A DNA stretch of 64,000 nt from Nostoc sp. 'Peltigera membranacea cyanobiont' N6 (GCF_002949735.1 NZ_CP026681.1:4680001-4744000), one strand, 5' to 3'; counted from the first letter of the stretch, positions 44,699 through 55,015 are shown. Numbers and translations: made by a program. The notes: generated from the sequence alone by a model not told the origin.

Positions 44699-46256
44699 GT
44701 TCGGAACTCTGTTTGTCTTCAAAACGTCTGACAATGCGAGAAAGTTCCGCCTTTTCATCGATACTAACGCGAGTAGGAGCACCGCTGATAATCCGTTCGT
44801 AGTTTCGGAAAGAATCTTTAATATCGGGCCCGTCAGCAGTGATATTATACTCACGAATGCCCTTATCGTGCCAAGACCCACGCATTTTAAATACGTTAAT
44901 TGCCCGCGACATTTCTCCACGAATTTCTACGTACTGTAACATCAAAATTGTATCTGTGATCGTGGAGATATGAGAGTCAGTAATCGAATGCGCTCCCAGA
45001 AATTGGTCAGTTGTGTTAGTAAAGAAACCAGTAATTTCTTCTTGTTTAGCATAACCCGTCACGCCAATTACAAACTGCCTAAATGCATTATTGCTTACTC
45101 CTCTCGCTAATGCTGATAAGGAATCAATGGCGATGCGAGCCGGTTTGAAGACAGCAATTTCTGATTTAATAATTTGTAAGTGGTCTTCTAAACCAGTTGA
45201 TTCAGGATAGGTACAAATGATTTTGAGTAAACCTCGATCCTCTAATTCTTCAAAATCAATTCCCCAAGAGGAAGCATTTCGAGATAGTTGGGCGCGTGAT
45301 TCTTCGTAAGCAAATAATATGGCCTGCTCTCCATTAAGACAACCATTTTGAATAAACTTACTAACTAACAAGGTTTTGCCAGTACCTGTGGCTCCTGTTG
45401 CTAAGATAATAGAATCTTTAAAGAAACCACCACCGCACATCTCATCTAAGGTTTCGACACCAGAAGATACCCTGGTATTAGAAGAGCGTTGAGTTAAACG
45501 CATTGCCCCTAGTGGAAAGATGTTAACTCCTTCATTAGTAATCGTGAAGGGATATTCGCCTTTCATGTGGGTTGTACCGCGCAACTTGAGAATTTCAGCT
45601 GTGCGACGGCGGCGTTCTCCTTCTAAAACGTTGCGAACAATTACTACATTATCAGAAACAAATTCTTCCACACCGAAAGAGGCAACGGGGCCATATTCTT
45701 CACCCCGTTCAGTGGTAATTACAGTAGTGACATTCAGTATTTTAAGCCGTGCTACCAAGCGAAAAATCTCGCGTCTCACTACTCCCATCGCTTCGTACTG
45801 CTGAAATACGGCTGTCATTGAGTCGATTGAAACTCGTTTAGCTTTGTATTTGCGAATGGCATATTGCAGGCGTTCAATAAGTGCTGAAAGGTCAAAATTC
45901 CCAACGATATCTTGACCTTCTGGATCGGGAGATGCATCAAGAATAAACAACTTGCCTTCTTCAATTAGGCGTGGCAAGTTCCAACCAAAAACATGGGCAT
46001 TTTTAATGATATCACTGGGTGATTCTTCAAAGGTGACAAATACTCCGGCTTCATCAAAGTAGGTGATCCCGTTATAGAGAAACTGAAGAGATAATAAAGT
46101 TTTACCTGTACCGGAAGTACCACTAACCAAAGTAGTTCTACCAATTGGTAAACCACCATGACTAATATCGTCAAATCCTTCGATCATCGTGCGAATTTTT
46201 TCTACACCTCCATTTTTAGGTGTTTTATTTGGTTCTATTTGCTCGTTTTGACTCAT
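44694..46256 (-). CDS. kaiC: Circadian clock protein KaiC
   Basis: KaiC is the autokinase, autophosphatase and ATPase at the core of the cyanobacterial clock. The protein is 520 residues with two RecA-like domains: CI with Walker A GTSGTGKTLL near residue 47 and CII with GATGTGKTLL near residue 287. The catalytic Glu pairs are TFEESPSD and AYEESRAQ. The phosphorylation sites SHISTITDT fall at Ser431 and Thr432, the same numbers as in Synechococcus. The C-terminal KaiA-binding tail (SRIVRRFEDKQ) is present. It lies downstream of kaiB, 272 bp apart. Confidence 0.99.
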   Translation of the reverse strand: MSQNEQIEPNKTPKNGGVEKIRTMIEGFDDISHGGLPIGRTTLVSGTSGTGKTLLSLQFLYNGITYFDEAGVFVTFEESPSDIIKNAHVFGWNLPRLIEEGKLFILDASPDPEGQDIVGNFDLSALIERLQYAIRKYKAKRVSIDSMTAVFQQYEAMGVVRREIFRLVARLKILNVTTVITTERGEEYGPVASFGVEEFVSDNVVIVRNVLEGERRRRTAEILKLRGTTHMKGEYPFTITNEGVNIFPLGAMRLTQRSSNTRVSSGVETLDEMCGGGFFKDSIILATGATGTGKTLLVSKFIQNGCLNGEQAILFAYEESRAQLSRNASSWGIDFEELEDRGLLKIICTYPESTGLEDHLQIIKSEIAVFKPARIAIDSLSALARGVSNNAFRQFVIGVTGYAKQEEITGFFTNTTDQFLGAHSITDSHISTITDTILMLQYVEIRGEMSRAINVFKMRGSWHDKGIREYNITADGPDIKDSFRNYERIISGAPTRVSIDEKAELSRIVRRFEDKQSSEP

Positions 46257-46528
46257 TGCTTGATAATAAAAGGGTATAAAAAACTGTTTATTTTATTACT
46301 AAAGTAGGTTTGGACTCAATTTTTTTAGGATATTTATAAACCAAATCTTAAGCAAGTAGGGTGTGTTAGGTAACAATCTGAACTAAAAGATCGCCAAAAT
46401 AAATATTTTTGACGCAACCCATCCAGATAAATAGCGATCGAGCTATCTTGATTAGAGCAATACACTGGCTTCCCTACACAGTTAAAATTTCCTTTATAAA
46501 TTCTCTCTTGCCACATTCATTAATTATT

Positions 46529-46843
46529 TTACTCTTCAAAATCTCCTTCACTCAGTTCTTCATAGAGCAAATCTAATCCAATTAATACTCTTTCTCGATC
46601 TGAAAGATCCCCGATAATTTTGCGAACAGGTGGAGGTAAAATTTTAGATAATGTTGGAGTTGCCAATATTTTATCTTCTTCCGCCAGTTGCGGGCTTTTT
46701 AATACATCGATCACTTTTAAAGCATAAGCACCTTCAAACTCCTGTTCTAAAATATCTTTGAGTGTTTTTAATGCCCGGACGGAATTAGGGGTGTTCCCTG
46801 CTACGTAAAGCTTGAGAACGTAGGTTTTTTTGGCTTTAATCAT
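46529..46843 (-). CDS. kaiB: Circadian clock protein KaiB
   Basis: KaiB binds the KaiC CI ring in the dephosphorylation phase and sequesters KaiA after switching its fold. The 104-residue protein has the family sequence KTYVLKLYVAGNTPNSVRAL, LKVIDVLKSPQLAEEDKILA, TPTLSKILPPPVRKIIGDLS and an acidic tail. The length is normal. It lies between kaiA and kaiC, all on the minus strand. Confidence 0.99.
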   Translation of the reverse strand: MIKAKKTYVLKLYVAGNTPNSVRALKTLKDILEQEFEGAYALKVIDVLKSPQLAEEDKILATPTLSKILPPPVRKIIGDLSDRERVLIGLDLLYEELSEGDFEE

Positions 46844-46947
46844 ATATTTAAAGGCTAGTTATACAGATAGAAATACAGGATGTGTTTGCACGTTAAGAAT
46901 AACTAACAACGTTAGTTTATTCCCAATTGAACATCGATAATTTTAAG

Positions 46948-47529
46948 TTATCTAGAACTCGAACTTCTATAGACTTCGCACAGGTGAGCCAAGATATCTA
47001 TCAAGGTCAGGCGATAATCAAGTAAGGTTTCATTGCTCCTTCCTTCTATTCTTAGCTGGATAGAAAATTCTTCAATTATTTCCATGTGAATTTCGATGAT
47101 TTGGGGCACAGGAATATTAGCATAAAATATAGTATTGATAAATTTATCAATTTTTTCTTTTAGTGTTTTGTCTGTAGTAAAATAGTTTATAAGGATTAGG
47201 GTGTAATCTGATTTAAGCTGTCTTAATAATCCTTGCCTTTCTGCTGGAGTCATCTCCTGGAAATGCTGTTGGCTTTTTTGCATCTGACTGGCAAATACAT
47301 AGACGTATTGGCCAGTGTAGGCGCTACTTATATCTTTTGGCGGCCAATTTGGTAAATATTTGATTTCCCCTGTGGTAGTTGCAGCAACAGGTAAGTAGCA
47401 AAATTGGGCAATAATTGCGTCAATAAATTTCCACGCCCACCCACTAAAAATCCTTTGATTGGCCAAGCCAACTAGATTTTCTAAACATTTGTTAACATCA
47501 GGTTGCAGAATCAATATCGGTAATAACAT
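46948..47529 (-). CDS. kaiA: Circadian clock protein KaiA, N-terminally shortened form
   Basis: KaiA stimulates KaiC autophosphorylation by binding its C-terminal tail. The 193-residue protein keeps the C-terminal dimeric helical domain (MTPAERQGLLRQLKSDYTLILINYF through LTLIDILAHLCEVYR). In front it has only a partial remnant of the pseudo-receiver domain of the 284-residue Synechococcus protein. Shortened KaiA is known from filamentous heterocystous cyanobacteria. The start ATG at 47529 follows an AT-rich stretch. It is 104 bp upstream of kaiB. Confidence 0.95.
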   Translation of the reverse strand: MLLPILILQPDVNKCLENLVGLANQRIFSGWAWKFIDAIIAQFCYLPVAATTTGEIKYLPNWPPKDISSAYTGQYVYVFASQMQKSQQHFQEMTPAERQGLLRQLKSDYTLILINYFTTDKTLKEKIDKFINTIFYANIPVPQIIEIHMEIIEEFSIQLRIEGRSNETLLDYRLTLIDILAHLCEVYRSSSSR

Positions 47530-48281
47530 TTACTCTTTAATAATCTATCTCCTCAATGCCCTGACAAAGAAACGTGGGCTAAGAAGTTTGGCTAACGCTT
47601 CTAGGGGAATAACTTCATGTGCAGTAAACTGGTGATTCTACGCCCAAATAAAGCTCTGTGTTAGCAGATAGTCCAAGGGGGCAGGAGGCAGGAGGTATAT
47701 TGCTTATGCACAAAATTTTTCAACTGGATAGTTGCCTGCTTATGCTAGCTACTCAACAACCTAGTGCAGCTGAGTGGTAGGACTTAGTAGGTCTTTGATG
47801 ATGAATTAACTATAGGAATCATATTTGATTTTTGAAAAAATATAAGTATTTGTAGGGTGTGTTAGAGGGAACGTCGTAACGCACCATCCCAAGCTGATGG
47901 TGCGTTAGGCTACGCCAGTTCGCTCAAGTCGGGAAACCCGCCCACGCGACTGCCTCCCCTACGTAAGATTTCAAAAATTAAATACTAGTCTATATGTCGC
48001 CATAACGAGACACAGTAGCTAATTTATTATTTGCATATTTATCTATACAAGTAGATAGATTTTTTGATTTTGCTCCTTGATAAGATACTTAAACGAACTT
48101 AAAGGATTGTCGGATTCTAAATCATTATAATTCCTCAAGGTTCTAAAGCGAATCTTTGGGGCCATAATTGTTGTAGCCGTCGCTATCGATGAGGAGTTTA
48201 AATACCAGTAAGAAACTGGGAGGCTAGTTGCGATAAATCAGAAACGTCGCCTCTTGGAAAAATGCACTCGTCCGCAAGCAA
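47530..48281. other. Intergenic region between kaiA and the histidine kinase
   Basis: This 750-bp divergent interval contains a repeat of the TGTAGGGTGYGTTAG family. Its hairpin, TAACGCACCATC (47877-47888) with GATGGTGCGTTA (47896-47907), is perfect over 12 bp. A TACGCCAGTTCGCTCAAGTC-type dispersed repeat adjoins. Promoters of kaiA and of the kinase must lie here, but I cannot assign hexamers. Confidence 0.55.
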
Positions 48282-51200
48282 GTGTCCGTGAGGGGAAATC
48301 CCGTTGTTTTATTCAATGGCGTTGAAATAACCAGAGTTGCTTATATGAGTCTTCTTAGAGGATATGGCTTCAGGCGAAAAGACCATCAACAGTTGGCAGA
48401 TGGAGATGCCGGAGCTTTCCACAGGAAGAATGACCCCCAAAGCCCTATGTTAATGCTAGATTACCCGCTTTATGACTTTCAGGCAACCGTACCTAGCTGC
48501 CTCCAAACATCTTCTTTGGCAGTGGTGCTGGAGATTTTTGAGCAAGAGCAGTGCGATCGCTTGGTAGTACTGAATCAGCAGCAATGTCCTATAGGATTGC
48601 TGTATTCTGCCCGTTTAATCCAAAAATTATTAGCACATAGTGACAATAAAAATCTAAATTTACAGCAATCTGTCTCTATCTGGGGTCAAGGTTTAATTGA
48701 GCCAATACAGACAATATCAGCTTCTGAACGTGTAGAGCAATTAAGCTTGCGCTTGTGTTATCCACAAGGCGAAAAACACCAGAACTTAGATTGGGCGCTG
48801 ATTGACTCTGATGGTCGATATTTAGGGTTGCTGGATAGTTCGCGCCTATTGCGATCGCTGGCTAAGGAACGCATGGCTGGGTTAGAAAGTTCAGGCATCC
48901 AGAGGTCGCGTCAGGAGTCAAATAAACCCAAGTCATTAGGACACCAGCCACTGATACTATTGCTAGAAAGACTACCTTGGCCTTTGATGTTGCAAACTGG
49001 TACTGGCGAGGTGTTAGCCAGAAATCCCGCTTGGTGGCAGCAATTAGGAGCCTTGAAAGATCCAGAAGGAGTTAGGCAACAGGTGGAGGCAATACTTGTT
49101 CCTAAGTCCTCCGAAAAATCAGAATATGTCAGCCAACGGGCAATCAAAGTTCATCCCAATTCTAGGGAGAATGAGCGTGGTGCTGAACAAGAACTGACTC
49201 AACAAGAAGCATCACCAGATTCTGTATACAGTCGCTGCTATTTGGATAGTCAAGTGGGTACTTGTACCTGCGTTGTCCAAGTACAAAATGGTCAGGAGCG
49301 AATCTGGCAATTTGCCAAAATTCCCTTAGATAGTCCTGAGTTTAAAGTCATGAGTGCTGAGTCAGAGGTTTTACTCAGCAATGATTTGTGGTTAGTTTTA
49401 GCTACTGATGTGACTGAACAGCAGCAGCTTTGCAAAGAATTATCTGCAAAAAATGCCGATTTAATTCAACTAAATCGCCTAAAGGACGAGTTTTTAGCTT
49501 GTATTAGTCATGAACTCAAAACTCCCCTAACTGCCGTTTTAGGATTATCGCGCTTGCTTGTAGATCAGCAGTTGGGAGAACTCAACGAGCGTCAAGCCCG
49601 TTACGCGGGGCTGATTCATCAAAGTGGCCGCCACCTGATGAGTGTGGTTAACGACATTTTAGATTTGACCCGGATGGAAACGGGACAAATGGATTTGACG
49701 CTAACTCCGGTGAAAATTCAGGCTGTGTGCGATCGCGCCCTATCAGAAGCCAAAGCCATCCACACTCAAACTACCAAAACGACATCCCAAACTCAAGAAA
49801 ATGCCCGTTCAACTGCTCCCCAATTCTGCCTTTCTATTGAACTAGGCTTAGATCAGATGGTGGCAGATGAGTTGCGCTTACGCCAGATGCTAGTCCACTT
49901 ACTTTCCAATGCCTTTAAATTCACCGAAATATCCGGCGAAATCGGGCTGCGGGTGAGTCGTTGGGAAGGATGGATTGCCTTTACAATTTGGGATACAGGT
50001 ATTGGCATTCCTGAACACCAGCAACACTTAATCTTTCAAAAATTTCAACAACTGGAAAATCCCCTTACCCGCCAATTTGAAGGCACTGGTTTGGGACTGG
50101 TATTAACTCGGGCCTTGGCTCGCCTCCACGGAGGAGATGTCAGTTTCTTATCTCGTGAAGGTAAAGGTAGCCACTTTACCCTACTTCTGCCGCCTACTCC
50201 TCCAAAAACAGGCTTTTCTGAGCCAGATATGGGAATCAGAGAAGAAGAGGAAACGCGACACCAACAGACACGGGAAAACCCCGCAGCAACTCGTCAGCAG
50301 AGCGGTAAGTCCACACACACACAGCATCATCCTGCGAGTTCGCAACGTTTGGTCTTGGTAGTCGAGGCAGTAGCCCGATATATTGAAGACTTGACCGACA
50401 AACTCAAGGGTTTAGGATATCGGGTAGTAATTGCGCGATCGGGGACAGAAGCAGTTGAAAAAGCTCGACGCTTGCAACCAATAGCAATATTTTTGAATCC
50501 GTTATTACCCCTGCTATCAGGCTGGGATGTGCTAACTTTACTAAAATCCGACTCCGCAACCCGTCATATATCTGTAATTGTGACTGCGACGGGAGCCGAA
50601 AAAGATCGAGCATTTGCTAACCGAGCCGATGGTTTCTTAAGTTTGCCAGTAGAGCATCAAGTCTTAGCACCAGTTCTAGAAAAATTATGTACTGCACAAG
50701 CAGCTACGCAGCAAGGGTTAGACAATAGCGCGATTATTCCACCGAAAACCCCACTGCGAATTCTCAGATTGGTGAATCCCCAGTTGGAATCAGTAAATCC
50801 CCACTCTTCACTTCGAGAACATCGGGTGATTGAAGTAGACGATCTAGATCAGGCAGAACTTTTAGCACGGGTATGGCAGTTTGATGTCATTTTGCTAGAT
50901 GTCGAAAGTACCATCGCCCAAATTTATCTAAAACAACTAATTCAACATCCACGTTTGGCGGCTATACCACTGGTTACTTGCGATGTTGCAACTACTCTCA
51001 TCGCTTCTAAAATACCAGGATTATCTGTATTTCCTTACTTAACACCATTTAGCAAAGACAACAGCAGTCGCATTGAGAAAACAGATGCCTTATTGTCAGT
51101 ACTGCAAATTGCTTCTGGTATTTGCTGCCCTGCTAACATCTTGGTAGTAGATTTGACAATGTTGCGTGATTTTCCCCAGGTAAGACGCAAGCAAGCGAAG

Positions 51201-51680
51201 GGTTATCAGATAGAAAAAAATTGCTCAATTAGTAGTGAAACAGCTGAACGGGGGTCTGAGTGGTTCCAAGCTTTAATTCAGTACCTACAAACAGCAGGCT
51301 TCAAAGCGGCGATGAGTCCTTGTTGGGCAGAAGTGTTACAACAAATTCGCCACCAAAGCGTTGACTTACTGCTAATTTGTTTAGGAGAATCCGCTATCCA
51401 CAAAGATGTGCTAAAAGCCTTGAAAACATTAGGAGATTCCCCTGACAAATTACCACCGATTGTAGTACTAAATCAGCGATTAAATCGCTCAGAAACCACT
51501 TTTCCGGCTGGGGTAGCTTACCAGGAAATTAGCAAGCAGAAGAAGAATGGTTTGGAATCTATAGAAACTGTTGTTGGTGCGATCGCTACCCGAATTTTAC
51601 CGCGATCCATATCAATGGAAGACCTCTTAAACCAGATCAATCAAGCCTTAGCTGTCAATGGTTACAATGGCAAATGTTAA
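48282..51680 (+). CDS. Large hybrid-type sensor histidine kinase with degenerate receivers
   Basis: The protein is up to 1132 residues; the start is uncertain (GTG 48282, ATG 48345 or ATG 48447). The N-terminal part has CBS-like segments (VVLEIFEQEQCDRLVVLNQQQ) and a PAS-like region (LPWPLMLQTGTGEVLARNPAWW). The kinase core shows the H-box FLACISHELKTPLTAVLG near residue 405, the N-box LVHLLSNAFKFTE, G1 WDTGIGIP and G2 GTGLGLVLTRALARLHGG. Three receiver-like segments follow, but the first lacks the acidic pair and has Asn in place of the phospho-Asp (IFLNPLLP). Divergent from kaiA; a clock link is only suggested. Confidence 0.88.
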   Translation: MSVRGNPVVLFNGVEITRVAYMSLLRGYGFRRKDHQQLADGDAGAFHRKNDPQSPMLMLDYPLYDFQATVPSCLQTSSLAVVLEIFEQEQCDRLVVLNQQQCPIGLLYSARLIQKLLAHSDNKNLNLQQSVSIWGQGLIEPIQTISASERVEQLSLRLCYPQGEKHQNLDWALIDSDGRYLGLLDSSRLLRSLAKERMAGLESSGIQRSRQESNKPKSLGHQPLILLLERLPWPLMLQTGTGEVLARNPAWWQQLGALKDPEGVRQQVEAILVPKSSEKSEYVSQRAIKVHPNSRENERGAEQELTQQEASPDSVYSRCYLDSQVGTCTCVVQVQNGQERIWQFAKIPLDSPEFKVMSAESEVLLSNDLWLVLATDVTEQQQLCKELSAKNADLIQLNRLKDEFLACISHELKTPLTAVLGLSRLLVDQQLGELNERQARYAGLIHQSGRHLMSVVNDILDLTRMETGQMDLTLTPVKIQAVCDRALSEAKAIHTQTTKTTSQTQENARSTAPQFCLSIELGLDQMVADELRLRQMLVHLLSNAFKFTEISGEIGLRVSRWEGWIAFTIWDTGIGIPEHQQHLIFQKFQQLENPLTRQFEGTGLGLVLTRALARLHGGDVSFLSREGKGSHFTLLLPPTPPKTGFSEPDMGIREEEETRHQQTRENPAATRQQSGKSTHTQHHPASSQRLVLVVEAVARYIEDLTDKLKGLGYRVVIARSGTEAVEKARRLQPIAIFLNPLLPLLSGWDVLTLLKSDSATRHISVIVTATGAEKDRAFANRADGFLSLPVEHQVLAPVLEKLCTAQAATQQGLDNSAIIPPKTPLRILRLVNPQLESVNPHSSLREHRVIEVDDLDQAELLARVWQFDVILLDVESTIAQIYLKQLIQHPRLAAIPLVTCDVATTLIASKIPGLSVFPYLTPFSKDNSSRIEKTDALLSVLQIASGICCPANILVVDLTMLRDFPQVRRKQAKGYQIEKNCSISSETAERGSEWFQALIQYLQTAGFKAAMSPCWAEVLQQIRHQSVDLLLICLGESAIHKDVLKALKTLGDSPDKLPPIVVLNQRLNRSETTFPAGVAYQEISKQKKNGLESIETVVGAIATRILPRSISMEDLLNQINQALAVNGYNGKC

Positions 51681-51746
51681 TTGGTCATTAGTCATTAGTC
51701 ACTGGTAATTGGTTATTTACAAATGACAAATGACTAATGACAATTT
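51681..51746. terminator. Inverted repeat between convergent genes
   Basis: TTGGTCATTAGTCATTAGTC and AAATGACTAATGACAA pair over much of their length around a central ACTGGTAATTGG region. The structure is made of TGACAAA/TGACTAA-type repeats and lies exactly between the 3' ends of the kinase and GT39 genes, so a terminator role is plausible. Confidence 0.45.
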
Positions 51747-53652
51747 AAGATATATCTATTTTTTCATTTTTCTTTTTCTTAAAAGGAACTCGAACTAAGT
51801 TATAAGCACCCTTGGTCGATAAACTCTTGTAATCATCTGGCTGTAAGTCCATTTGTAAAAACTTTTTCTGTTCAGCCAATAGCAGCACCGATGGAGGTTT
51901 TAACCCTTTGGCAGCCTGGTTTTTAATATGCTCTATAGCTTCTTGGGGAAATCCTAAATAATTTACATGAATGTGGCTATAAAATACCACACTAGGCTTT
52001 TTGAAGCCAAGCATGATCAATTCTTCATTTGGTTGTTTTGCTTCTAGGATAACCGCAGATAATTCTCTTAAAGGTAATTGACGTTCTCGATCGATAAAAA
52101 ACGAAGCAGGCGTTAAAACAAAAATTACAAACGCCACAAACCCGATTAAATTAATACTGATAATGTGCTTCCATTGACGACTCAATAATAAACCCGCAAC
52201 TAAAATGGCAGAAACCAACCACATTACGCCGGCTATTACTGGTAAACCAGATTTTTGAATTAGTTCGTGGAAGTTACTTATAGCTGGATCGGTACCTAAT
52301 ATGTGGGTTATGTTAAACAGTGCTGTTGACAGAACTGATAAAAACACTACATTCAACCAACCACTCCACAGGAGTGGAGGAGAAGCAGAAGTTGTTTGCT
52401 GTGTCTCCATATCTTGAAAAAGATCGCTCCACAACAGGGCTACCAGGATGGCTGCTGCTGGCATTAAAGGCAACACGTAACTAGGAAGTTTGGTAACAGC
52501 AATGCAGAAAAAGCCAAAGATGCTAGCAAACCAGAACCAGGCGAATAAACCAAACTGCTGAAAACGTTCAACAGATCGCCAATGCGATCGCTGCCAAAAC
52601 TTGAGCCTGATTACTGCTACTGGTATATACACTGAGCATGGTGCAAAACCCAACAGCACCACTATAAAATAAAAATACCAAGGTGCTGAGTGACCATTAA
52701 CTACTTCTGTAAAGCGTTCCAGGTTGTGATAACCAAAAAAGGAGTTAATGTAATTCCAGCCATTGCGCCAAATTACTAAAGCATACCAGGGCACTGACAA
52801 ACCCAAAATTATCAGCATACCCACCAAGAGGCGCATTTCTCGCAATACCTCTCGAAACCTTCCCACGTAAAGCAAAAAGGCACCAACAATTAGCCCCGGT
52901 AAGACAATTCCCACAGGGCCTTTAGTCAAAATTGCTCCGGCAATTAGCACATAAAAAGCTAAGTACCACTTATTAGGGAATGGGGAGTTCGTTTCGCTCC
53001 GGGATTGGGAAAATTCCTCCCCACTTCCTGCAATTCCCTGTTTCCCAGTCCCTAGTCCCCAGCCCCCAGCCCCATCTTTGCCTGCATACCCTAGAAAGAA
53101 ACATAACAAAGCTGATGCCATACATCCGGTAAGCAACATATCAGAGACACCCGTTCTCGCCCAAATAATAGTTTCGGGATTGAGTGCCATGAGCGCTGCT
53201 GCTGTAAAAGATGTTAAGTAGCGACGAGTAGGACGTGAAACTTGCTCTAATTCGTCTTGTTTAATTAAATACCACTGTATGGTGTAAAAAGCTAAACAAA
53301 TTAAGCCGAATGCTGCGATCGCAGAAGGAAGGCGTACTGCCCACTCATTCACCCCAATCATGTGATATGCGATCGCTTGACACCAGTAAATTAAAGCAGG
53401 TTTATCGAAACGAGTGTCACCATTAAAAAATGGGGTTATCCAATCACCTGTAACGAACATCTGGCGGGAAGCTTCGGCAAATAGCGGCTCTGTCTCATCA
53501 ATCAAGCCAGTGTTGCCCAAATTCCACCCAAAAGCGATCCAGCCAATCACCATTAACCACAATATGGATACAGTTACGCTCAGGGCTGGATTCTTTGCTA
53601 TCTTGTTGAACCACCGATCAACAGTGTGCTTAACACTCAAATTCATGCTCAT
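51745..53652 (-). CDS. GT39-family glycosyltransferase (ArnT/PMT-like membrane protein)
   Basis: This integral membrane protein of 635 residues transfers sugar from a polyprenyl carrier. It has about 11-12 hydrophobic helices, the first-loop acidic motif GLIDETEPLFAEASRQM with DETEP near residue 53, RFDKPALIYW and the periplasmic HSAPWYFYF. Residues about 192-226 (GGWGLGTGKQGIAGSGEEF) are a hydrophilic insertion encoded by a GGGGACTGGG-type low-complexity repeat. Start is one of two close ATGs (53652, 53646). The acceptor is unknown. Confidence 0.88.
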   Translation of the reverse strand: MSMNLSVKHTVDRWFNKIAKNPALSVTVSILWLMVIGWIAFGWNLGNTGLIDETEPLFAEASRQMFVTGDWITPFFNGDTRFDKPALIYWCQAIAYHMIGVNEWAVRLPSAIAAFGLICLAFYTIQWYLIKQDELEQVSRPTRRYLTSFTAAALMALNPETIIWARTGVSDMLLTGCMASALLCFFLGYAGKDGAGGWGLGTGKQGIAGSGEEFSQSRSETNSPFPNKWYLAFYVLIAGAILTKGPVGIVLPGLIVGAFLLYVGRFREVLREMRLLVGMLIILGLSVPWYALVIWRNGWNYINSFFGYHNLERFTEVVNGHSAPWYFYFIVVLLGFAPCSVYIPVAVIRLKFWQRSHWRSVERFQQFGLFAWFWFASIFGFFCIAVTKLPSYVLPLMPAAAILVALLWSDLFQDMETQQTTSASPPLLWSGWLNVVFLSVLSTALFNITHILGTDPAISNFHELIQKSGLPVIAGVMWLVSAILVAGLLLSRQWKHIISINLIGFVAFVIFVLTPASFFIDRERQLPLRELSAVILEAKQPNEELIMLGFKKPSVVFYSHIHVNYLGFPQEAIEHIKNQAAKGLKPPSVLLLAEQKKFLQMDLQPDDYKSLSTKGAYNLVRVPFKKKKNEKIDIS

Positions 53653-53831
53653 TAGTCAATAGTCAACAATCACTACTCAATAGTCGTTGGTTATCTATGT
53701 TTTGTTCTTCGGAGTTTTTAATTTAATAATTTTTCTCTACTCAGTACTCTACCAACTGTAGGGTAGACACTGCCTACAATGTCAAAATAAAAGTTTGACT
53801 GAACGATCGAGGGTGCTGTTAGCGCTACTAA

Positions 53832-54455
53832 CTATGGACTCAGAACTAGTTGCCATTCCCTATTTTGGGAATTCCATTTAGGTAATTGAGTTTCACCGAC
53901 AACGTAGGGGCCCCAGTAACGACGGGAACCATCTTGTGCAAAAGCAACTAAAATATCTCCCTTCTCCAGTTTTAAATTATTCTGAGGTAGGGATAAAACC
54001 AGTCCCTTCTCACTACCTTCTTGGGGAGCAAAATCCCAATGTGCCGGTATATCATAGTGAGTCTGTTTAGTACTAGAGCCTTTTGCTACTGACTGTCGTG
54101 CCAGTAGAGCCAACCGCACAGGCTGATTTGTTTGATTGCTCATCCGTAAAGTCCCTTCACCCTTGGCAATGCTTGCTGATTTATCACGCTCTGCCAAGAC
54201 AGGATAAGTATTATCTCTAATACTATGTTCTACTTGATTGCTTGGAGTAGATAGATTAGCGGAAATACCTTTTTCAGATAAAACAGGTGTAGAGGAAGTT
54301 GTCTCCCACCCTTGAGTTTCTGTTGGCAGTTGTGAAGATGTATCTGGGTTTGTGGACTCAAAGGATACACTCAATCCAAAGCATCCTACCAACGCAACAA
54401 GCAATCCCAAGCAAGAAGCTGTAATACCGACGTTACGATACACTGAATATTTCAT
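53832..54455 (-). CDS. Putative lipoprotein, function unknown
   Basis: The protein has 207 residues. An N-terminal signal (ITASCLGLLVALVGCFG) ends in a lipobox-like LVGC. A Ser/Thr/Pro-rich stretch of about 90 residues leads to a likely beta-sandwich (GTLRMSNQTNQPVRLALLAR, HWDFAPQEGSEKGLVLSLP, GDILVAFAQDGSRRYWGPY). I recognise no named domain. It starts with ATG and stands alone between the GT39 gene and a 560-bp gap. Confidence 0.6.
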   Translation of the reverse strand: MKYSVYRNVGITASCLGLLVALVGCFGLSVSFESTNPDTSSQLPTETQGWETTSSTPVLSEKGISANLSTPSNQVEHSIRDNTYPVLAERDKSASIAKGEGTLRMSNQTNQPVRLALLARQSVAKGSSTKQTHYDIPAHWDFAPQEGSEKGLVLSLPQNNLKLEKGDILVAFAQDGSRRYWGPYVVGETQLPKWNSQNREWQLVLSP

Positions 54456-55015
54456 ATTGATAGTTATTAGAAATAAATATTTTGTCTAGGCTTGACCAAA
54501 TAGTAGCCTATTATCACAAAAGCCAATCATAGAAAGTATCCTAATATAGACTTTCCTAAAATTAGGGATACTAATGTATTATAAATATCATTTTTATCGG
54601 AAAATATTTGGTGGAAATAATTCCCTTGATGTTTGATAGACAAGGGTTACAGACACCCTTTGTTTTATGTATTGACCGTAGGCTTGGATAAAAATAATAA
54701 AATTAGATACCGCGCCTGCCAATTCATTTGTATAAAAAATAAGGATTTACTGAAACTGCTAACGGCTTCAACAAGGCGTTCTTTGCCAAACCTTAGATAA
54801 ATCTAAGATATATATTTAATCTTGCGTTATAATAATTACCCTTTGAAGGGACTGTACTTTCTGAAAGACGATCGGATGTGCAAATTTGGATTAACACTGG
54901 ATATCCAGCATATATATATAATATTAACAAATAAGTTTAGACTAAAACTAATATCTTCCTTACCTAATATAGAGATATTTCAAGATATCTTGACTTTTAC
55001 TTAGAAGTCATTGTG
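54456..55015. other. AT-rich intergenic region
   Basis: No convincing gene is present. A 60-codon frame at 54822-55004 has no recognisable features and poor start context. The region is AT-rich and separates a leftward lipoprotein from the rightward ycf20-glycerate kinase pair, so it should hold two promoters. Confidence 0.55.

Noticed and set aside
54822..55004. 60-codon plus-strand frame before ycf20
   Set aside because: No ribosome binding site and Ile/Lys-rich composition typical of AT-rich noncoding DNA.
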